Position numbers and translations under genes: made by a program
Part shown: piece by piece, positions 26,897-35,392 of the stretch
How positions within the stretch are numbered: the stretch's first letter is position 1
How the letters are laid out: the number at the start of each line of letters is the position of its first letter
Assembly: GCF_009763255.1 (NCBI RefSeq)
Contig: NZ_WSJB01000003.1
Location: forward strand, 27,875 to 91,874
Reading direction: 5' to 3'
Source: Bordetella sp. 02P26C-1
GTDB lineage: Bacteria > Pseudomonadota > Gammaproteobacteria > Burkholderiales > Burkholderiaceae_B
DNA length: 64,000 nucleotides
The notes under the pieces: generated by a model
Told to the model about the DNA's origin: nothing
Seen by the model: the letters and a program-made list of their open reading frames with translations, nothing else
Database searches by the model: none

Positions 26897-29532
26897 GATT
26901 CACGTCCATCCATCCGATGACCGCCATCATGAAACGGCGCCAATCGAGTGCGGTGCACATAGGCGCGGTCCGTGCGTGTGGAGGCATCAAGCACGGTCTC
27001 GCTCATATCGGCACGGAAAAGATTGCAGTCAGATAAATTGGCGCCGATAAACCGGGCTTTCTGGAAAGACCCGTGCATCAGGTTGCTGCCTGACAAATCC
27101 GCCATATCGAGGTTCGCGCGTATGAACATGGCCTGTGGCGTCTTGATCCGACGCAAGCGGCATCGCTGCAGATTCGCGAGCGACAGGTCAGTCTGCTCAA
27201 ACACCGACTCCGAAAAATCCACATTGACGAAAGACACCTCGCGCAGCATCGACTGACGAAAGTGATTGCGCGTGAGCTCGCAATCGTTAAATGAAACATC
27301 CTCATAAAACGACGTTTTCGTAATCTCACACTCCGTGATTGCCACTTGGGCAAAGGCACTGTTCATATGCGCCGCGCTCAGCATCTTCGTACGATGTATC
27401 GCCACATCGTTCAGCGATGAATCGTTGAAATTGCTTTTTTGCAGCAGGCTGCCGTTGAACTCGCACTGTTCGATCTTGCACTCCTGAAACGACACGTTCA
27501 CGAGTCGCGCGCCGTCGAAAACGGTTTCCGCAAAAAGGTTCTTCTTAAAATCAAAGTTCTCGATCGACGCGTGGATAAAGCGGCATTGCCGGAAAACCGT
27601 CAGCCCCTCGGAAATGAGCCCGCGCAGCGACACCCCTTCCATCGAGACACCGTCAAACGTCGCTTCGCTGATGTTGCAGTCGCGCAGCTCAACATCATCC
27701 ATGCGGCAATCGGCGAATGTGGCGCGAGCAAGTACGGTGTGATCAAACTTGGCGCCCGTCAGATTGGCGCCCGTAAAGTCCGCGTTTTCCAGCCACGTCT
27801 CTGTGAAATCGGCGCCCGAGAAGTCCATGCCTCGCAGGTCGGCGCCCGTGAGATTCATCTTGCTCAGATTCTTTCCCAAGCGATAACGCTGCTCGGCACG
27901 TTGACGCAACACGTGGGCGCGATGATCTCCGACACGCGCCACGCCTTCCTGGAAATGGACCGAGTACAGATAGACCTTGTTGAGTGAACGTCTCGTGGTT
28001 GCCGCTGCTTGACTAAGCGTATCCATGCCCCGGCCCTTCGGCGACTCGCGCAACACGGCGCGGGTTGCTTCACGCTGCCGCGCGGTCTTCAGCACTTGCT
28101 GAAATGCCTCGGCGCTAGGCGGCCCGCTCACGGGCAGCTTAGGCATGTCGTTGCGTCCGCTCTGAAAATCCAAGCTCCGATAGATATCCGCGGTCGCTTG
28201 CTCTTGCCGGGTCGGCACGGCATCGGAGCCCGACGCGGCGGCGAACGCCTCGTCGCGTTGTTTCGCCAGCTCCTGCATCGCCTCGGCCTGCAACTTGTCG
28301 TGCTGTGCCACCATCTCGGGCAAATCGGCCAAGGTGACGGGCTTGATGGGACCGACGAATTTCCCTTCAGGGTACCCTTGGCGTTCCTCCGACATGCGCG
28401 TCATCTTGGACAGCATGGCATGGTCGTCGGCGGCAAACCGCTCTATCCACGGCGCGAGCATGTCGCCCGGCATGAGCTGCTCGTCCCGAAACACGTGTAA
28501 TGCGGCTTGCTGCAGATCGCATCGGTCCCGCATCACGCGCGCATAATCCTCGAGCGCGCGCGGCGCGTCGCATTTTTCCATCGCGGCCATGATCACATCG
28601 ACGTCGTACGCGTCGTCGGTAGCGATCTCGATATGACCGTGAAAGAGCAACAGGTAGCTGCTGCGATGAGGAACGAACCACACCGTGGTGGGCTTAAGGC
28701 GAATCTCATCGATCGCATCCTGCACACCACGGCGTTTGATAAAACAGCGCGCCCGCACCGCAGGCAGCTCGCCAGACCAGCATTGGCGTTCGGGATGCAT
28801 ATTCCACATCTCGAACGTCTCGTCCATCCTCAACGCGTCGCGGTCCTGCCAGATTTGGTCTTCAGGTGCGGCGTTAAAGGCGGAGAACTGCATGTTGTCG
28901 AAAAACCCAATGCCCACGCGTTCTATCCAAGCTTGATCGCAGCTGCCCATTTTTTCCAAGCGCTGCGGCCAATCCATCCGGATCTGCCCAAGATTAAACG
29001 GTGGGACGCGCTGTCCTTTACGATGAATGCGCGCAAGCGGCGTTTCTAGATTGGGGAGACGAATCGCCGACAAACCATTTACCTCGATGGGATCCAGGCC
29101 GGTACCCAGCGGGTTGAGTTCGAAGTCGCTGCCGCCAAACGCATTGCTCCACGTCAGCGGCATTTGCTCGAATGGCTGCGCCTTCGTGATCTCGTCGCCA
29201 TTCCAGTACCGCTCGCCGAACACCAGGCCTTCCTTGACCTTGTCCGCGACCCGCGCGCGCACCATGCAGCAGGTCTTATCCTTCTGGTGCGCGGTATAGG
29301 CATAGCCGCTGACCAAAAATTCCGGATGCGGCTTGGGCATGATGCTGTCGAACATCTCGTCGCAGTCCAGCTCGGGCAGCACCTCGTGCAGCAGCGTGTA
29401 TTCAGGCAGAAACCGAGGCTGATCATCGACGTGCTCAACCAAGGCTGCGATCGTGACGGCCAGATACGTCCCGTCGCGCCAACGATAGGGACGCGGCATG
29501 ACCATCAGACGTAGCGGTTTGATTGTCTTCAT
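26893..29532 (-). CDS. DUF2169-domain plus pentapeptide-repeat protein (879 aa), T6SS adaptor-like
   Basis: Residues 1 to about 300 form a DUF2169-type domain, known as an adaptor/chaperone linking cargo to VgrG or PAAR tips (MKTIKPLRLMVMPRPYRWRD, GYAYTAHQKDKTCCMVRARV, PLTWSNAFGGSDFELNPLGTG, MDWPQRLEKMGSCDQAWIER, CWSGELPAVRARCF). A linker rich in Gln/Ala covers about 360-545. From about 550 to 860 a pentapeptide-repeat helix follows (MNLTGADLRGMDFSGADF, ENADFTGANLTGAKFD). The start ATG is 2 bases after the previous stop (TGA-AC-ATG), a coupled unit. The fusion of adaptor and repeat helix, with a second repeat protein behind it, is the structural hallmark of this islet. Confidence 0.85.
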   Translation of the reverse strand: MKTIKPLRLMVMPRPYRWRDGTYLAVTIAALVEHVDDQPRFLPEYTLLHEVLPELDCDEMFDSIMPKPHPEFLVSGYAYTAHQKDKTCCMVRARVADKVKEGLVFGERYWNGDEITKAQPFEQMPLTWSNAFGGSDFELNPLGTGLDPIEVNGLSAIRLPNLETPLARIHRKGQRVPPFNLGQIRMDWPQRLEKMGSCDQAWIERVGIGFFDNMQFSAFNAAPEDQIWQDRDALRMDETFEMWNMHPERQCWSGELPAVRARCFIKRRGVQDAIDEIRLKPTTVWFVPHRSSYLLLFHGHIEIATDDAYDVDVIMAAMEKCDAPRALEDYARVMRDRCDLQQAALHVFRDEQLMPGDMLAPWIERFAADDHAMLSKMTRMSEERQGYPEGKFVGPIKPVTLADLPEMVAQHDKLQAEAMQELAKQRDEAFAAASGSDAVPTRQEQATADIYRSLDFQSGRNDMPKLPVSGPPSAEAFQQVLKTARQREATRAVLRESPKGRGMDTLSQAAATTRRSLNKVYLYSVHFQEGVARVGDHRAHVLRQRAEQRYRLGKNLSKMNLTGADLRGMDFSGADFTETWLENADFTGANLTGAKFDHTVLARATFADCRMDDVELRDCNISEATFDGVSMEGVSLRGLISEGLTVFRQCRFIHASIENFDFKKNLFAETVFDGARLVNVSFQECKIEQCEFNGSLLQKSNFNDSSLNDVAIHRTKMLSAAHMNSAFAQVAITECEITKTSFYEDVSFNDCELTRNHFRQSMLREVSFVNVDFSESVFEQTDLSLANLQRCRLRRIKTPQAMFIRANLDMADLSGSNLMHGSFQKARFIGANLSDCNLFRADMSETVLDASTRTDRAYVHRTRLAPFHDGGHRMDGRES

Positions 29533-29534
29533 GT

Positions 29535-30503
29535 TCAGCTAAAGTTCGTGCGACCGCGAGCGTGGATGCCGACCAGGAATTTATCTTTCCGTTTGCGGAT
29601 ATCCTCGTCTGTCAGGTTTGTTTTGGTCGTGCCGAGTAATGCCACGTAGAAGTCCGCAGCGAAGGCCACTTCCTTCACGGCGGCAAGCGAAATGATCTTG
29701 CGAGAATAGATGGCAGTGCTCAACGGCGTCACGCTAAATCCCACCAAGGTCGTGAAAACGGGGGCTGGCGCTTCCATGGTGTAGCCTTTGATATAAAGCC
29801 CTGCCGACCACTCGCGCTCGCTCACGTCCGTTTTCGCCTCGGCCCGGTATTCCTCGCACTCGATATGAAGCTGGCCGGCAGTAGTCTGGATAAAACTCCC
29901 GCCCATGGTCCAGTCCGTTTTGAGACTAACCTGTTTGTCTTCGCGACCGAGGTAGGTTTCGTACACCATCCCTTGCACGAGCGCTTTGAGATAGCCGAAA
30001 ATTTCAATACCGGGGCCACCGGCGGGGTTGCTGCTGACGGCAGCCGAAACCGCCGTCGCCGCGCCCGCATAGGCAGCCATCTGAGGCGATGCACCGCTGC
30101 TTAATGCGTCGCTTGCCGCCGCTTCGGCCGTGGCACGGTCCGCCCCCGCATCCTGCGCCGCGTTTCCCGCCGCGGTAGTCGCCAGCTGCCGCTCTTGTTC
30201 TGCCGTCAGGCCGCTTTGGCTTTCGACGTAGGCTTTCGCCTGGTTTGCCGCGACACGCGGGTCTGAAACCGCCGTGCCGACCAGCCCCTGAGCCAGATAA
30301 GGAACATCCATGCCGGGACGAGATGCCAGCTGGTCGGCTGCGGCTTCCACCGCCGACTGTGTCACCGTGTCTACGCCATAGCGTTGCAAGATGGGAGACA
30401 GCTTGGTCGATAACGGGACGCCGTCGGCAAAATCCAAGCGCGCGACTTCCTCCACCGCGCGAGCCGCATTCGAGTTGGGAATGACATTGAAAGGTCCACT
30501 CAT
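29535..30503 (-). CDS. VgrG-islet family protein 1 of 3 (322 aa)
   Basis: Unknown function. An Ala-rich helical N-terminal region (1-160) is followed by a core with IEIFGYLKALVQGMVYETYLG, SLKTDWTMGGSFIQTTAGQ and LHIECEEYRAEAKTDVSE, then a variable C-terminal region (ALLGTTKTNLTDEDIRKRKD). The IFGYLxxLVxG and LHIE-x-x-E-x-x-A-K-x-x-VSE core is shared with the next two genes, so the three are paralogues. GGGAGGAGG precedes ATG 30503. No signal peptide. The strand-rich core resembles the beta-helix end of VgrG, which would suit spike-attached cargo, but this is inference. Confidence 0.8.
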   Translation of the reverse strand: MSGPFNVIPNSNAARAVEEVARLDFADGVPLSTKLSPILQRYGVDTVTQSAVEAAADQLASRPGMDVPYLAQGLVGTAVSDPRVAANQAKAYVESQSGLTAEQERQLATTAAGNAAQDAGADRATAEAAASDALSSGASPQMAAYAGAATAVSAAVSSNPAGGPGIEIFGYLKALVQGMVYETYLGREDKQVSLKTDWTMGGSFIQTTAGQLHIECEEYRAEAKTDVSEREWSAGLYIKGYTMEAPAPVFTTLVGFSVTPLSTAIYSRKIISLAAVKEVAFAADFYVALLGTTKTNLTDEDIRKRKDKFLVGIHARGRTNFS

Positions 30504-30515
30504 GGCGCCTCCTCC

Positions 30516-31529
30516 CTAGCCGAGGAAATGGCGGCCGGACGTGAGGGTTTCCCGGATCATCACGTAGGCCTCCAATGCCGTCATACGGTCGTCGTGTTTT
30601 GAAATTTTGGATCTGGTCTTCGCGAGATCGGAGTCGTAGATCGCCAGATACACGCGCAGCCCCGACAGGGATACAGAGCCGCCACCGGCCAAATGTTGTT
30701 CCTTGCCATACTGCGTTGTCCACCCATAGCCGCTGACGGTGAGCGGCGTCCAAGACACATAGCTGCCGCCGTATATCCCCTTGGCTTCGCCAGGATGGGC
30801 ACGCACCACTTCGCTCACGCCTTTCGTTTTGATCTCATCGGCTTCGATATGCAGTTTTTGCCCGTTCATCTTGTATGTCGTCGTGCTCAGATGCGAATGA
30901 ATCGCCGAGCCGGTGACCCGCATTGTCTCGGTGTTTTTGAAGAAGTATTCCGCATCGCCATGCACCAGCATGTTGAAATAACCGAAGATGGAAAAGGAGC
31001 CAGCTTCAGGCATCGCTTGCGCCAACACCGAGACCACGGCTGCGGCCGCTGCCTGACTGGCCGTTGCACCGCGCGCAAGATATTGATCCACCGCTTGCTG
31101 TAGTGCCTGCGACGACTGCGTATCTGTGACGCCGGAAGCTTGCAAAACGGCATTAGCTTCTTCATAGGCAATAGCGCTGTGTGCGGCTTCGGAACCTGGC
31201 GCGCCTTGCTGCCGCAATCGCGCATCCACACGTGCGGCTGCCTGACTGGCCGCGAGATTCGGGTCCGCCAACGTAGTGCCGACGATATTCTCGGCGATCA
31301 GCCCCGCGCCCCCCGGGTCCTGCTGAGCCAGCACTGCCGCGCTGCGGCTGGCGGCCGCGGCCGTGACGGGATCGCCACCGTACTGCACGATTTTGGCCTT
31401 GACCGCCTGCTCCAGGGCACTGGGGTCGATGTCGGGATTCCCCCGCACAAACTGCCCTATCTCATCGACGGCTTGCGCCGCCCTCGACCCCTCCAGTACC
31501 CGAGGAATATTTGTATAAGGCTCTGTCAT
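30516..31529 (-). CDS. VgrG-islet family protein 2 of 3 (337 aa)
   Basis: Paralogue of its neighbours: Ala-rich N-terminal helices to about residue 185 (TAAAASRSAAVLAQQDPG, QSSQALQQAVDQYLARGATA), then the core FSIFGYFNMLVHGDAEYFFK with KMNGQKLHIEADEIKTKGVSE. The C-terminal part is different (LAGGGSVSLSGLRVYLAIYD, ALEAYVMIRETLTSGRHFLG). ATG 31529 (MTEPYTNIPRV) is preferred over an in-frame GTG 36 bases upstream; the ribosome site is weak. It lies 35 bases after protein 3. Different C termini on a shared core is the pattern of polymorphic cargo, or of three subunits of one complex. Confidence 0.75.
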   Translation of the reverse strand: MTEPYTNIPRVLEGSRAAQAVDEIGQFVRGNPDIDPSALEQAVKAKIVQYGGDPVTAAAASRSAAVLAQQDPGGAGLIAENIVGTTLADPNLAASQAAARVDARLRQQGAPGSEAAHSAIAYEEANAVLQASGVTDTQSSQALQQAVDQYLARGATASQAAAAAVVSVLAQAMPEAGSFSIFGYFNMLVHGDAEYFFKNTETMRVTGSAIHSHLSTTTYKMNGQKLHIEADEIKTKGVSEVVRAHPGEAKGIYGGSYVSWTPLTVSGYGWTTQYGKEQHLAGGGSVSLSGLRVYLAIYDSDLAKTRSKISKHDDRMTALEAYVMIRETLTSGRHFLG

Positions 31530-31564
31530 GCGTGTCTCATGGCTCCGACGCGTTACCCGTCCCA

Positions 31565-32557
31565 CTAGATGAAGATAAGAAGTATCGACGCCGCCATAAA
31601 GCAGACGTTGGACTTCCTCGTCATGGCATCGGAGTTTTCGTAAGTGAATGCTTGAATCCCATCGCGCGTGAGTCCGCGGGTCGTCATCTTGAAGGCCGCG
31701 CCCACCTTGACGGGCGCCATGTGGATGTTCACACCCGCGACCGCCGCATTCAGTCCAAAAAGGCTGTGATAGTCATCTGTCGTCGTGGTGGTAGACGAAA
31801 GCCCGAGCGTTGCCGAAAAGATCGAACGTGACGAGCTCTTGCTCTCCGACACCTTGTTGATCTCAAGCGATGTCGGCTCGATCAATATCGTGTCGGCCGT
31901 CAGGCGCACGTTGGTAGCCTTGATCTTGACATCGCCTTGATGCGTATAGGTGGTAGGCCCCTTGGTCGTTTTGATCTGCGAGCTTTGAAACGTCAGATCG
32001 ACATAGTCGTGGACGGTCACCTTCAAGCGTCCATGGATGTCCAGGCCCGCGGGTAATAGCTGACCGCCGGCGGCTGCATTCGCAATGGCAAGCTCAGCCT
32101 GTGCGGCGATTGGGGCTGGCACACCGGCCGCGCCCATACTTTCTGCTGCCTCTTGCATCACGGTCTCGGTAGTCGCGAGCTCGTCGGCCGATAGCCCCTG
32201 TTGCGGCAGGTCGGTATAGGCTTTGACGTCGTCCACGGGCGGCACACCAGGATCCGCCGTGTGCTGTCGCTTCAACAGATCCCGAGCCTGATCTTGAATT
32301 CCACTCCTGGCGGATATCGCGTCCTGATGTGCACCCGCGCCCGCCAACGTGGCAGACGTCTCGGGATCCATGCCCTGTTCCAGATACCCGCGCGCGCGCT
32401 GGGCAGCCTGATTACCAATCACGGGATCTCCCCCCGCACCGCGCTGCGCCTGACGCGCCACCACGTCGGCGACCTGAGAGGGATCGGGGTTTGGACCTAG
32501 CGCATCGAGGTCGTTGCGGACACCTTGTTCAATGGTATCGATCAGATCATCGGACAT
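31565..32557 (-). CDS. VgrG-islet family protein 3 of 3 (330 aa)
   Basis: First gene after vgrG, 26 bases downstream. The N-terminal helical region is rich in Asp, Gln and Ala (DPSQVADVVARQAQRGAG, GMDPETSATLAGAGAHQ). The core AGLDIHGRLKVTVHDYVDLTF with DVKIKATNVRLTADTILIEP and INKVSE is the divergent version of the family core. The C-terminal part is Ser/Thr-rich and ends in a short hydrophobic stretch (NVCFMAASILLIFI) that could insert in a membrane. GGGAG precedes ATG 32557. Neither a catalytic nor a PAAR motif was seen. Confidence 0.78.
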   Translation of the reverse strand: MSDDLIDTIEQGVRNDLDALGPNPDPSQVADVVARQAQRGAGGDPVIGNQAAQRARGYLEQGMDPETSATLAGAGAHQDAISARSGIQDQARDLLKRQHTADPGVPPVDDVKAYTDLPQQGLSADELATTETVMQEAAESMGAAGVPAPIAAQAELAIANAAAGGQLLPAGLDIHGRLKVTVHDYVDLTFQSSQIKTTKGPTTYTHQGDVKIKATNVRLTADTILIEPTSLEINKVSESKSSSRSIFSATLGLSSTTTTTDDYHSLFGLNAAVAGVNIHMAPVKVGAAFKMTTRGLTRDGIQAFTYENSDAMTRKSNVCFMAASILLIFI

Positions 32558-32583
32558 GACGCTCCCTGGGGCCGGCTAACCAC

Positions 32584-34476
32584 TCAGCCCACATTACCGA
32601 AGATAGTTTTCTTGAAGTCCCCGATCTGTACGGAGCCAAACGCGCCCACGAGATAGTGACCCACGGCGCCGATCTCGGTATTCGCCTGCGCGCCGATCCG
32701 AGAGGTTGTCACGGTCCCCGTGGTGGAGGTGATGACGTTGCCCGTGGTGTTCTCCATGACCTGTCCGACCGTTTCAGCGGAGTAGTCCTTGCGGTTGACC
32801 GTAGTGGGACCATTGAGTGTCACGTTGGTCTCATCGGCGATTTCGACCGTCAGCGTCTTGGCCTTGATGCTGTAGTTGCCTCCCACTTCGAGGGAGTAGT
32901 CGCACCCCACCACATGACTATGATTGTTGTTCACCTCGTGACACATGTCTTTCTGTGCGCGCTGATGCACCAACTCCGCGCCCAGCGTGTCATCGAAGAT
33001 CATCATGTTGCACATGGTCGGATCGCCATATACCGACTGACTGCGGAAACCACTTTGCGTGGCGCAGGCGGGCAGCTCGACCGGCGGCATATTGTTGGCG
33101 TTGTAGACGCGGCCCAGCACGATAGGTCGGTCGGGGCAGCCACCGATAAAGTCGACCACCACTTCGTCATTGATACGCGGCAATTGCAGTCCGCCGAAAC
33201 CGCCGCCCGCCCAAGGGCTGGATACGCGTACCCAGCACGAACTGCTTTCATTGCGTTGGCCGTATCGGTCCCAGTGAAACTGCACCTTGATACGGCCGTA
33301 TTTATCGGTCCAGATCTCTTTACCCGCGGGGCCCACGACACGAGCCGTTTGCGGGCCATGCGTGCGAGGAATAGGTGTCACGCGTGGGGCGCGATACTGG
33401 ACGTTCGATGGCAGCGCGGAAAACGACGCTTCGTAGAACTCCTCCAGTCCTGAGTCCGTTGAATAGCCGCCCACGCTCATGCGGTAGTTGACCGACACGA
33501 CAAGGTACTCGCGATTCTCGGCCTTGCGCGGGTGATTGCGCAGCGTAAACAGCGCGCCGGGCGCAAGACCTCGCGCATTGGACAATCCCATGCTTTGCTC
33601 TTGCGTGCTTTGCAGCTCCTCCAGACGGATGCGCGCATATTGTTCGCCGTGCTGCGCCTCCTGAAAACCGCCCTGCCATTCGAAAACCTCGAGATTTCCA
33701 GGCTCGGATCCGCCTTTGCGTCGCGACATCGCGTCCAGGCTCGCACCCGGTTTGGTGAAGTCATAGTCCACGGTGGCGTAGCCATCGGGGGTGACCTGTG
33801 CTGCGACCTCCCACATCGACACGTATTCCTCTTTTGGCGTCGTGACGCGGTCGGGGCCGAAATAGGGAATGGTTTCATAGCCCGGCACCGGCGCGTGCGA
33901 GGCGATGTCGTCGGTCATCACCAGCGTGTGCTGGTCACGTTCATGCTTGAAGTAGTAATAAATCCCCTCGTGCTCCATCAAGCGGCTGACGAACGCGAAG
34001 TCCGTCTCCTGATACTGCACGCAGTACTCCCAGGACCGATAGCTGCCGGTGAGTTTGAGCTCGAATGGATAGCCATATTCTCCCAGCACTTCCTTGATGA
34101 TGTCGGGCACCGTTTTCTGCTGAAAGATCTTGTTGTCCGAAGTCTGGGTTAAATACCAGAGCCAAGGGCGCACCGTGGCGCGATAGATATAGTGGCGCGA
34201 TACGCTGTTCTCGCGGCCCACCATCACGCAGCGCGTGACCTGTCCGCTCAGATAGCGCGGCGACGACGTGGTCGCCAGCTCCAGGGTCAACGGTTTGCCT
34301 AGCAGTGCCCGCAGATCCAGATTGAAGTTATCCGCCAGCAGCTCGACTTCGAATTCGAACAGTTGCGACAGACCCTCGTGTCCCGTCATCTGGCGAAACT
34401 TCAGGCCTGGAATCGCAGTGTGCGCGATGATAGGACGGGTTTGCAGCAAGCTAGGAATATCCACGGGATTCTCCAT
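32584..34476 (-). CDS. vgrG: Type VI secretion spike protein VgrG
   Basis: The protein has 630 residues and is the tip trimer of the contractile injection tube. The gp27-like N-terminal part (about 20-380) has MTGHEGLSQLFEFEVELL, YRATVRPWLWYLTQTSDNKIFQ and ETDFAFVSRLMEHEGIYYYF. The gp5-like OB part has YGRIKVQFHWDRYG, CWVRVSSPWAGGGFGGLQLP and RINDEVVVDFIGGCPDRPIV. A C-terminal beta-helix (about 540-630) of VT/TG repeats ends HYLVGAFGSVQIGDFKKTIFGNVG. There is no extra enzymatic C-terminal domain, so it is not an evolved VgrG. ATG 34476 gives the family N terminus (MENPVDIPSLLQT), with a weak ribosome site; an in-frame start at 34545 is less likely. It heads the islet transcription unit; the rest of the secretion apparatus is not in this window. 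Confidence 0.93.
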   Translation of the reverse strand: MENPVDIPSLLQTRPIIAHTAIPGLKFRQMTGHEGLSQLFEFEVELLADNFNLDLRALLGKPLTLELATTSSPRYLSGQVTRCVMVGRENSVSRHYIYRATVRPWLWYLTQTSDNKIFQQKTVPDIIKEVLGEYGYPFELKLTGSYRSWEYCVQYQETDFAFVSRLMEHEGIYYYFKHERDQHTLVMTDDIASHAPVPGYETIPYFGPDRVTTPKEEYVSMWEVAAQVTPDGYATVDYDFTKPGASLDAMSRRKGGSEPGNLEVFEWQGGFQEAQHGEQYARIRLEELQSTQEQSMGLSNARGLAPGALFTLRNHPRKAENREYLVVSVNYRMSVGGYSTDSGLEEFYEASFSALPSNVQYRAPRVTPIPRTHGPQTARVVGPAGKEIWTDKYGRIKVQFHWDRYGQRNESSSCWVRVSSPWAGGGFGGLQLPRINDEVVVDFIGGCPDRPIVLGRVYNANNMPPVELPACATQSGFRSQSVYGDPTMCNMMIFDDTLGAELVHQRAQKDMCHEVNNNHSHVVGCDYSLEVGGNYSIKAKTLTVEIADETNVTLNGPTTVNRKDYSAETVGQVMENTTGNVITSTTGTVTTSRIGAQANTEIGAVGHYLVGAFGSVQIGDFKKTIFGNVG

Positions 34477-34759
34477 ATACGATCTGCGACCGTTCTCTCG
34501 GTGGAGTGCTTGACGGCCTTTCGTACAGGGGCGTTCGATGCTCACGCCCGGGCCCGCAGCGGGGCCGACTATCGAAAACTACTGGAAGAGTAATAGCGAG
34601 TCATTGCGGTTTTCCCTAACGATTCGCCCAATCTATGACGATCTGAAACGCTGGCACGCTGATGCAACGGGCGCACGCGCATGCGGGCTACCTCTTGTTA
34701 CTACAATCTAGGCCCACGTTCCTGTTACAGTGACGTCCGCTTCCATCCGCGCTGCGCCA

Positions 34760-35380
34760 ATGGCTTACTCCGTCGTGTCCACTGTCACCCCCGTTTCCCC
34801 GCCCTTTGTTGTGTTGGACGCTTGCGTCCTGATGTCGGGGATCGTGCGGCGATTGATGCTAAGTCTGGCCACGCATGCGGTATATCAGCCGGTATGGAGT
34901 GAACGCATTGGCAGCGAGTGGCGGCGCAACGCTGCCCGTTTGTGGGATATCCCGCAAGACGTGCTCGAAGCCCAGTGGGCCGACATGAACGGACAGTTTC
35001 CCGCTGCATCGCAGGCGGATCTGCAGCCTTACGAGTCGGTGTTGCGTTACAGCGACCCGAAAGATTTCCACGTGATTGCCGCCGGCCTTGCCTGTCGCGC
35101 GCGTTGCGGTCTTCAAATACCGCCGCGGGTGATCGTGGCCACGTGGAATCTAAAGGACTTCAATCGTTCAGAGCTGCGCCGACAGGGCCTGGAGGTCTTT
35201 AATCCCGACCGCTTGCTGGCGCAATGGTGGGAGGCGAACCCGGACCAGCTACGCGCATCGCTACGTGCTGTACCAGACGACTACGTCGCGCTGGGACGCG
35301 ATCCCGAGCCGCTTGAGGCAACGTTGCACCGCGAGCGGCTATATCGACTCAAGTCCCTCGTCGGACGTGACGGTCTATAG
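34760..35380 (+). CDS. PIN-domain protein without visible antitoxin
   Basis: The protein has 206 residues and is a PIN-fold nuclease candidate. The acidic residues expected in the active site appear as VVLDACVLM near the N terminus, SERIGSEWRRNAARLW, and the DPKDFHVIAAGLACRA block, followed by IVATWNLKDFNRSELRRQGLEVFNPD. The arrangement fits the PF13470-like group. ATG 34760 is used; a GTG at 34730 is possible and neither has a good ribosome site. It is divergent from vgrG and convergent with ilvA, with no small antitoxin gene next to it, so a classical VapBC role is not supported. It may be a stand-alone RNA nuclease. Confidence 0.7.
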   Translation: MAYSVVSTVTPVSPPFVVLDACVLMSGIVRRLMLSLATHAVYQPVWSERIGSEWRRNAARLWDIPQDVLEAQWADMNGQFPAASQADLQPYESVLRYSDPKDFHVIAAGLACRARCGLQIPPRVIVATWNLKDFNRSELRRQGLEVFNPDRLLAQWWEANPDQLRASLRAVPDDYVALGRDPEPLEATLHRERLYRLKSLVGRDGL

Positions 35381-35392
35381 CGACAGACGCGC

